The translations under genes were made by a program, and so were the position numbers. A stretch of 17,890 nt of DNA. It comes from an uncultured Chitinophagales bacterium. Lineage in GTDB: Bacteria > Bacteroidota > Bacteroidia > Chitinophagales > Chitinophagaceae. A model generated the notes under the pieces. It was given only the letters and a program-made list of their open reading frames with translations, was not told the origin of the DNA and made no database searches. This document shows positions 13,819 to 17,890 of this stretch, piece after piece; within the stretch, counting starts at the first letter, position 1, and each line of letters opens with the position of its first letter. Location of the stretch: NCBI GenBank assembly GCA_946886475.1, contig CAMPIQ010000070.1, forward strand, positions 1-17,890, given 5' to 3'.

Positions 13819-14517
13819 GTGCAACAACAACACCTTCTTGACAATCCTGTTTACAATGCCTTACTTACCAACGATGCCCATTTAGGTTACGGAACTGAAG
13901 CCGTAAAATATTTTGATGAAGAGGTTTCACCGTTTGCAGGATTCAGTGAAGACTATCCGGATGGATTTGGGGTGCTTCATCAATTGATACCCCCTGGCAG
14001 AACCATCCTTTATGCCACCCGCCACCTCATAAAGGAACCTGCAGGCTGGAAATTGTTGCATGAAATAAAGGGATTGCAATTTGTATTTACCGGAGGAAAG
14101 TTTGACAACACAGCGAAACATCATCTTGTTCCGCTTGATAAAAATAATGTAGATGCAATGGTGCAACTGGCCGCACTCACAAAGCCGGGCCCTTTTTCTT
14201 CCCGTACAATTGAGTTTGGAGAATACTATGGCATTTTTGAAAACGGGCAATTAGCCGCTATGGCCGGACAGCGTTTACATTTTGCACAATACGCAGAGAT
14301 CAGCGCTGTGTGCACTCATCCTGATTTTCTTGGAAAAGGATTTGCCGCTGCATTGATACAGCAGCAGCTGGAAATTATCACCAGTGAGCATAAGATCCCT
14401 TTCCTACATGTGAGGGGAGACAATGAAAGAGCGATCGCGCTTTACAACAGGCTTGGTTTTAAGGAGAGCGGGGTGATGAATTTTTATGTGTTAAGAAGGG
14501 ATGGCGTTGACGTGTAG
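13819..14517 (+). CDS. GNAT-family N-acetyltransferase (FR47-like)
   Basis: 232 aa starting at GTG 13819 (MQQQHLLDNPVYNALL). The opening LDNPVYNAL...HLGYG and the DYPDGFGVLHQLI stretch are typical of a family that carries a FR47-like acetyltransferase domain in its C-terminal half. The acetyl-CoA-binding motif A is at about 162-182 (SAVCTHPDFLGKGFAAALI); the usual Arg/Gln two places before the first Gly is Leu-like here (FLGKG). Motif B is HVRGDNERAIALYNRLGFKE (about 197-216). Cytoplasmic; the substrate is unknown. The start is supported because no ATG fits nearby and the conserved opening begins right after it. The gene converges tail-to-tail with the pyruvate-kinase-like gene, with only 15 bp between stop codons and no terminator hairpin. 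Confidence 0.9.
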   Translation: MQQQHLLDNPVYNALLTNDAHLGYGTEAVKYFDEEVSPFAGFSEDYPDGFGVLHQLIPPGRTILYATRHLIKEPAGWKLLHEIKGLQFVFTGGKFDNTAKHHLVPLDKNNVDAMVQLAALTKPGPFSSRTIEFGEYYGIFENGQLAAMAGQRLHFAQYAEISAVCTHPDFLGKGFAAALIQQQLEIITSEHKIPFLHVRGDNERAIALYNRLGFKESGVMNFYVLRRDGVDV

Positions 14518-14532
14518 AAGTTGAACAGGTCT

Positions 14533-15993
14533 TTAATTTCTATGCTGGAAAAACCTTTTGGCGAGCATCAATGGTTTCAGTACCTGTTTATTTTTAAAAT
14601 GATACCTGGAAGTTTGCTGCAGGATCTTTTTCAGGGCCTTAATAGACTGCACGGTATAATCACCCTTATTGAGCATGATGCAGTCTGCCGCGGCACCCAG
14701 GGATACATCCGAGATCTCGGCACGGTTGGGAACTCCTTTTTTATTCAGATTTTCCAATACCTGTGTCGCCCATATCATGGGCGCATGTGCAGCATGACAC
14801 AGCCTGGTAATTTCTTCCTGCACCAACCCCAGGTTTTCAAAACCAAGTTCCACAGCCAGGTCGCCCCTGGCTATCATAATGCCATAAAGTTCATCCTGCA
14901 TGGCTAAGAATAAAAGTTTGGGAAGATTATAAAAGGCTTCAGGTGTTTCTATTTTTAGAATGACGGGGATCTTTTTATCCTTCATTTCCTTTCTAAGCTC
15001 CATTAGATCGGTTACATTTTGAACAAATGAATAGCCAACCATATCGGCATGCTGTAAAACAAAAGAAAGATTTTTGCGGTCTTCTTTGGTCAGCGCCATT
15101 ACGGGAATTTTTGAATCGGGCAGGTTGATGCCCTTTTCTGATTTAAGAAAGGGTTTTTCTGTTGGAGCCCTAATTATTTCCAGCAGCGCTTCTCCATTAT
15201 TCGAACTAAGCACTTTTGCTTCAAACAGGCCATCATCAAAAAAAACTCTTTGTTCAGGTTTGAGTTGTGCTGCCAGCCCCGGAAGTGTTGTATGAACAAC
15301 CGGGAGTTTGGATTTAGCATTTTCATGATCGGTTAAGATGAATTCATCATTTTCTTCCAGTCTTATTTTATTTTTTTTCTCTCCTTTGATCCGGGTCCTG
15401 ATCTTAGGTCCGGCCAGGTCCATATAGATCTTGCAGGGCAGCCCGGTGATCTCCGATGCGGATCGGATATTTTTTATCATGTTCATCCAGTCCTTTTCAT
15501 TGTCGTGGGCACAATTTATCCGGGCAATACTCATGGAAGAACGGAGAAATTTTTTGATCATGATGAAATCGGAGGCGTGAGCAGTTTTGAGTGTTACCAT
15601 GATTGCTGATTCTTTACTTCCTGGTGTATTTCCAAATAACTGGTGCACTCTTTTTTCCTGCATGGTCTGGCATTCAGACAGATTGCAGGGAGCCGGGTTG
15701 GGCACATTCATAAAATGTTTAAGTACCGACAGTACCCGGTGCTGTATATGGCCCTCTGCATTGGTAAGGGAGGAATAGCCTTCATCTTCTAAAACCGTAT
15801 GCAGGTCTTCCATGTTATGAGATCGAAATACCAGGTAGTGTAACAGATTCACGGCACTCTTCTTTTGAGAAGGGTGTACCTGTTCCAACAGGGATGCATA
15901 ATCGGATTCAGCCTTAAGCATAAGTGCGTTTAACTGCTCCAGCTCCTGTTTTAATTTTAGGGATATTAAGGACATACCGGTTTTAGCGTGCAT
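14533..15993 (-). CDS. Atypical pyruvate-kinase-family protein with N-terminal helical domain
   Basis: 486 aa from ATG 15993; ATG 15975 (MSLISLKL) is an alternative start. Residues 1-125 are a charged helical domain (NLLHYLVFRSHNMEDLHTVL) found in a divergent pyruvate-kinase subfamily. The catalytic barrel follows: ARINCAH (157-163), MDLAGPKIRT (191-200), FDDGLF (252-257), KGINLP (287-292), LKIET with catalytic Lys347 and metal Glu349, ARGDLAVE with metal Asp378, WATQVLE (T410) and NRAEISDV (423-430). The small B domain lies at about 201-295. The usual C-terminal allosteric domain is absent; the protein ends 20 residues after the barrel. Two potassium ligands are changed (Ser to Ala162, Thr to Leu193), the usual Glu117 is Lys197, and the SGETA loop after CIML is missing. 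The family transfers phosphate from PEP to ADP; activity here is likely but unproven. Confidence 0.9.
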   Translation of the reverse strand: MHAKTGMSLISLKLKQELEQLNALMLKAESDYASLLEQVHPSQKKSAVNLLHYLVFRSHNMEDLHTVLEDEGYSSLTNAEGHIQHRVLSVLKHFMNVPNPAPCNLSECQTMQEKRVHQLFGNTPGSKESAIMVTLKTAHASDFIMIKKFLRSSMSIARINCAHDNEKDWMNMIKNIRSASEITGLPCKIYMDLAGPKIRTRIKGEKKNKIRLEENDEFILTDHENAKSKLPVVHTTLPGLAAQLKPEQRVFFDDGLFEAKVLSSNNGEALLEIIRAPTEKPFLKSEKGINLPDSKIPVMALTKEDRKNLSFVLQHADMVGYSFVQNVTDLMELRKEMKDKKIPVILKIETPEAFYNLPKLLFLAMQDELYGIMIARGDLAVELGFENLGLVQEEITRLCHAAHAPMIWATQVLENLNKKGVPNRAEISDVSLGAAADCIMLNKGDYTVQSIKALKKILQQTSRYHFKNKQVLKPLMLAKRFFQHRN

Positions 15994-16008
15994 AAATGCA
16001 AAAGCTTT

Positions 16009-16027
16009 GCCGGGTAGTGCCCCCGGC
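16009..16027 (-). promoter_or_regulatory. GC-rich hairpin in the leader of the pyruvate-kinase-like gene
   Basis: GCCGGG (16009-16014), 7-nt loop, CCCGGC (16022-16027): a 6-bp all-GC stem, 15-35 nt upstream of the minus-strand ATG at 15993. If transcription starts above it, it would sit close to the ribosome-loading region. It may also be a chance palindrome. Confidence 0.3.
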
Positions 16028-16124
16028 TGGATTATAGTAGTTCTAAGATCCTTTTGCAGAAGGAATATAATTGCGGTAACGGAGCGGAATGGTCCTGCAT
16101 TTTCCTCTTCTCTATCATATCTTT

Positions 16125-16176
16125 ATATGAGCCCATTTTAAAATTCTATTGCTCATATTTGAAATGATCAAATGGG
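16125..16176. promoter_or_regulatory. Overlapping inverted repeats in a divergent promoter region
   Basis: ATATGAGC (16125-16132) and GCTCATAT (16151-16158) are a perfect 8-bp inverted repeat with 18 bp between. CCCATTT (16132-16138) and AAATGGG (16170-16176) form a second. ATTTGA (16157-16162) and TCAAAT (16168-16173) form a third. They overlap, so as RNA they exclude each other; as DNA they could be operators between the divergent genes starting at 15993 and 16254. Confidence 0.35.
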
Positions 16177-16253
16177 AGTACCTGTTACCTCGCTGCTCTT
16201 CCCATCCATATCAAGTGAATGCATAATGTGACCAGAAACTAAAATCTTTCCAC

Positions 16254-17837
16254 ATGAAATTATTTGTTTTGCTAGGCACAATTCTTTTTCTGACAGGGTT
16301 ACCATCTTTTTCTCAGAATTTCGGCACCTGCATGATCCCACCCAGGGTAGTGTTTTACGACCTGGATATACAAACAGCTAAACCAGCATCTGAAAACGAA
16401 ACAGCAGCATGGCAGTTGCTTAACTCTATTGGAAAAAACACCCGTGAACAATTATCGTCAACAACTGCAGATTGCATCCGTTTCATCCACCCGCTGTCCA
16501 TAAGCACTTCACAAGGTTCCGCTTCCGTTCCTGCAACGGAAGTTTGCGATAAGGCAGATTATTTGATCGTTGGACATATCCGTTCATCCGGCGACGGATA
16601 CATGTTGCATCTTGAATTGCAGGCCTCCTGCAGCCGGACAGTTTTGACCAGTTCAGATCTGCCTTTTCGTTCTTCATTGGATAGCATTTATGTGATGGAC
16701 ATATCAAAACAGGCGGCTGCCCGTTTCGGTTCTTTGAGGGAAACAATAAATAAATATGCAATCAGCAGGAGAAATGAAGATAAGAATACCGCTCTGGGAA
16801 GTGCAGGCAGGAATTCCATTATTATCGAACCGAAAAAATATGATCTTTCTGAAGGTGAAGAAACGGAAGTGGCGATCACCGTAAAAGATTGTGATGGAAC
16901 ACCCCTGGCAGGAAGAACCATAGATTTTTCAGGCGGAACCATAGATGGTATACCTATTGAAGGCACCACAGGCGGAACCGTTTCTCCTGCACAGGTGGTA
17001 ACCGATGGATCGGGGAAAGCAAAGGTGAAATTTAAAATGGGAAAGGATAAATCGGCAGTGCTCAGACCGCACACCGTTTACAAAAAACCATCAGGAGGAA
17101 AGGGCGTGCTGCGTACAGCACATCGCATTCCAAAACAGCTTCAGGTAGTGGAAGTAACTATCTTTTATTTCAAGTCTGAAATAACCACATTAGATCCATC
17201 ATCTTTCATGTCATCATTACTGAAAGGGAAAGAACAACGCACAGTTGTGAACCAGGATTATTTTGTAGAACTGGATCATGTACCTGCAGATCCGGCATCC
17301 GGATTTCTCATACTGTCTGCCCCGGAAGAAGGACAGGAACGCACTCTTCATATTGATGAATCAGGAGATTATTCATATGTGGAAGAGAACCCGGAAGTTT
17401 TACTTGATACACGCGGCGGAGCAATTGAAATTGAAAAACAATTAAATAAATCTGCGGTGATAAAGGAGGAAAGAAAGATCAGTCCCAGCCGGCATGCATC
17501 CATTGTTTTTTTTACCGGAAATGAAAATGAACCAATGCGGTTCCAGATGGCTTTAAACTTTGAAAATGAAACCGACCTTGCAGAAGGCAACACTGTTCGT
17601 TCTGCAGCTTCGTTAACCATTAATGAAAATACCCCCGGCGCCAAATTTTCAATGATTAAGAACAAGGATCCAAAAAGTATTTATAAGGAAGAATATCGCA
17701 TCATGTATTTGAATAAAGACCTGGGAAGCATGGATGAAGCAAACAAGTACCTGAATAATCCAATTAAAAGACTGGATGGAGGTATGCATTATACAGGAAC
17801 CGAAGCGCTTGCTGTATTCATACGCGTATTCAGATGA
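16254..17837 (+). CDS. Secreted 527-aa protein with probable Ig-like domain
   Basis: 527 aa. Signal peptide MKLFVLLGTILFLTGLPSFSQ. Residues 22-170 hold four to five Cys (26, 74, 98, 126) and the pattern DYLIVGHIRSSGDGYMLHLEL, which resembles the small alpha/beta domains of envelope assembly proteins (TolB/CsgG/FlgO style) that report 'VxGxI ... L.L.L' strands. Residues 188-310 look like a bacterial Ig-like (invasin-type) domain: SEGEETEVAITVKDCDGTPLAGR, then GTVSPAQVVTDGSGKAKVKFKMG. The rest (310-527) is beta-rich and unassigned, ending ALAVFIRVFR. It is exported and probably stays in the periplasm or on the surface. Function unknown. It is divergent from the pyruvate-kinase-like gene; the window ends before any downstream gene can be seen. 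Confidence 0.85.
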   Translation: MKLFVLLGTILFLTGLPSFSQNFGTCMIPPRVVFYDLDIQTAKPASENETAAWQLLNSIGKNTREQLSSTTADCIRFIHPLSISTSQGSASVPATEVCDKADYLIVGHIRSSGDGYMLHLELQASCSRTVLTSSDLPFRSSLDSIYVMDISKQAAARFGSLRETINKYAISRRNEDKNTALGSAGRNSIIIEPKKYDLSEGEETEVAITVKDCDGTPLAGRTIDFSGGTIDGIPIEGTTGGTVSPAQVVTDGSGKAKVKFKMGKDKSAVLRPHTVYKKPSGGKGVLRTAHRIPKQLQVVEVTIFYFKSEITTLDPSSFMSSLLKGKEQRTVVNQDYFVELDHVPADPASGFLILSAPEEGQERTLHIDESGDYSYVEENPEVLLDTRGGAIEIEKQLNKSAVIKEERKISPSRHASIVFFTGNENEPMRFQMALNFENETDLAEGNTVRSAASLTINENTPGAKFSMIKNKDPKSIYKEEYRIMYLNKDLGSMDEANKYLNNPIKRLDGGMHYTGTEALAVFIRVFR

Positions 17838-17890
17838 TCTGATGAAGAGGCTTAACTTATTTAGTCAGGAGGGTAAAATTTGACGGTTGG

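Noticed and set aside
14521..14907. 128-aa open frame on the plus strand
   Set aside because: It is antisense to the well-supported pyruvate-kinase-like gene and shows no motif.

Overview
The window looks like chromosome from a Bacteroidota bacterium, probably a Chitinophagaceae-like member of Chitinophagales. This rests on moderately AT-rich DNA, several genes without Shine-Dalgarno sites, and the protein families present: a LytS/LytTR two-component pair, an OMP_b-brl_3-type TonB-receptor-like barrel, an OMP_b-brl_2 porin-like barrel, a YkuD_2-type L,D-transpeptidase and many small secreted proteins ending their signal peptides in 'AQ'. No tRNA, rRNA, CRISPR array, transposase, integrase or phage gene was seen.

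Layout. 1-2500: a possible 3' gene end, two lipoproteins (163-843; 1209-1754 with a glycine zipper), a clear terminator, an unrecognised 173-aa protein and a second terminator. 2500-4570: a long non-coding stretch with a strongly nested 99-nt hairpin, then an L,D-transpeptidase and a secreted alpha/beta hydrolase whose start codon lies in the loop of a perfect terminator hairpin. 4570-5833: a minus-strand beta-barrel protein divergent from a small secreted protein. 5966-10554: a LytS-type histidine kinase overlapping a LytTR response regulator (ATGA overlap), then an 812-aa outer-membrane receptor-like protein. 10555-11531: almost 1 kb without a long gene, holding a 10-bp direct repeat at 21-bp pitch, a 42-codon tryptophan-rich ORF, alternative hairpins at its stop codon, another long hairpin and a cluster of AATCCA motifs. 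11532-13603: a lone receiver-domain regulator, a secreted protein on the minus strand, a 43-aa membrane peptide and a secreted protein with a TonB-C-like end. 13819-17837: a GNAT acetyltransferase, an atypical pyruvate-kinase-family enzyme (minus) and a 527-aa secreted protein with a probable Ig-like domain.

How the parts may work together. Most genes concern the envelope: cell-wall cross-linking, outer-membrane barrels, lipoproteins and envelope signalling. The most suggestive unit is the kinase/LytTR regulator/barrel block. It is followed by a direct repeat with the geometry of a LytTR operator and a Trp-rich small ORF, which could be a regulated peptide or a leader peptide. That link is an inference. 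The pyruvate-kinase-like protein stands out on its own: it keeps the catalytic Lys and the metal-binding acids but has lost two potassium ligands, carries Lys at the usual Glu117 position, and has an N-terminal helical domain in place of the C-terminal regulatory domain.
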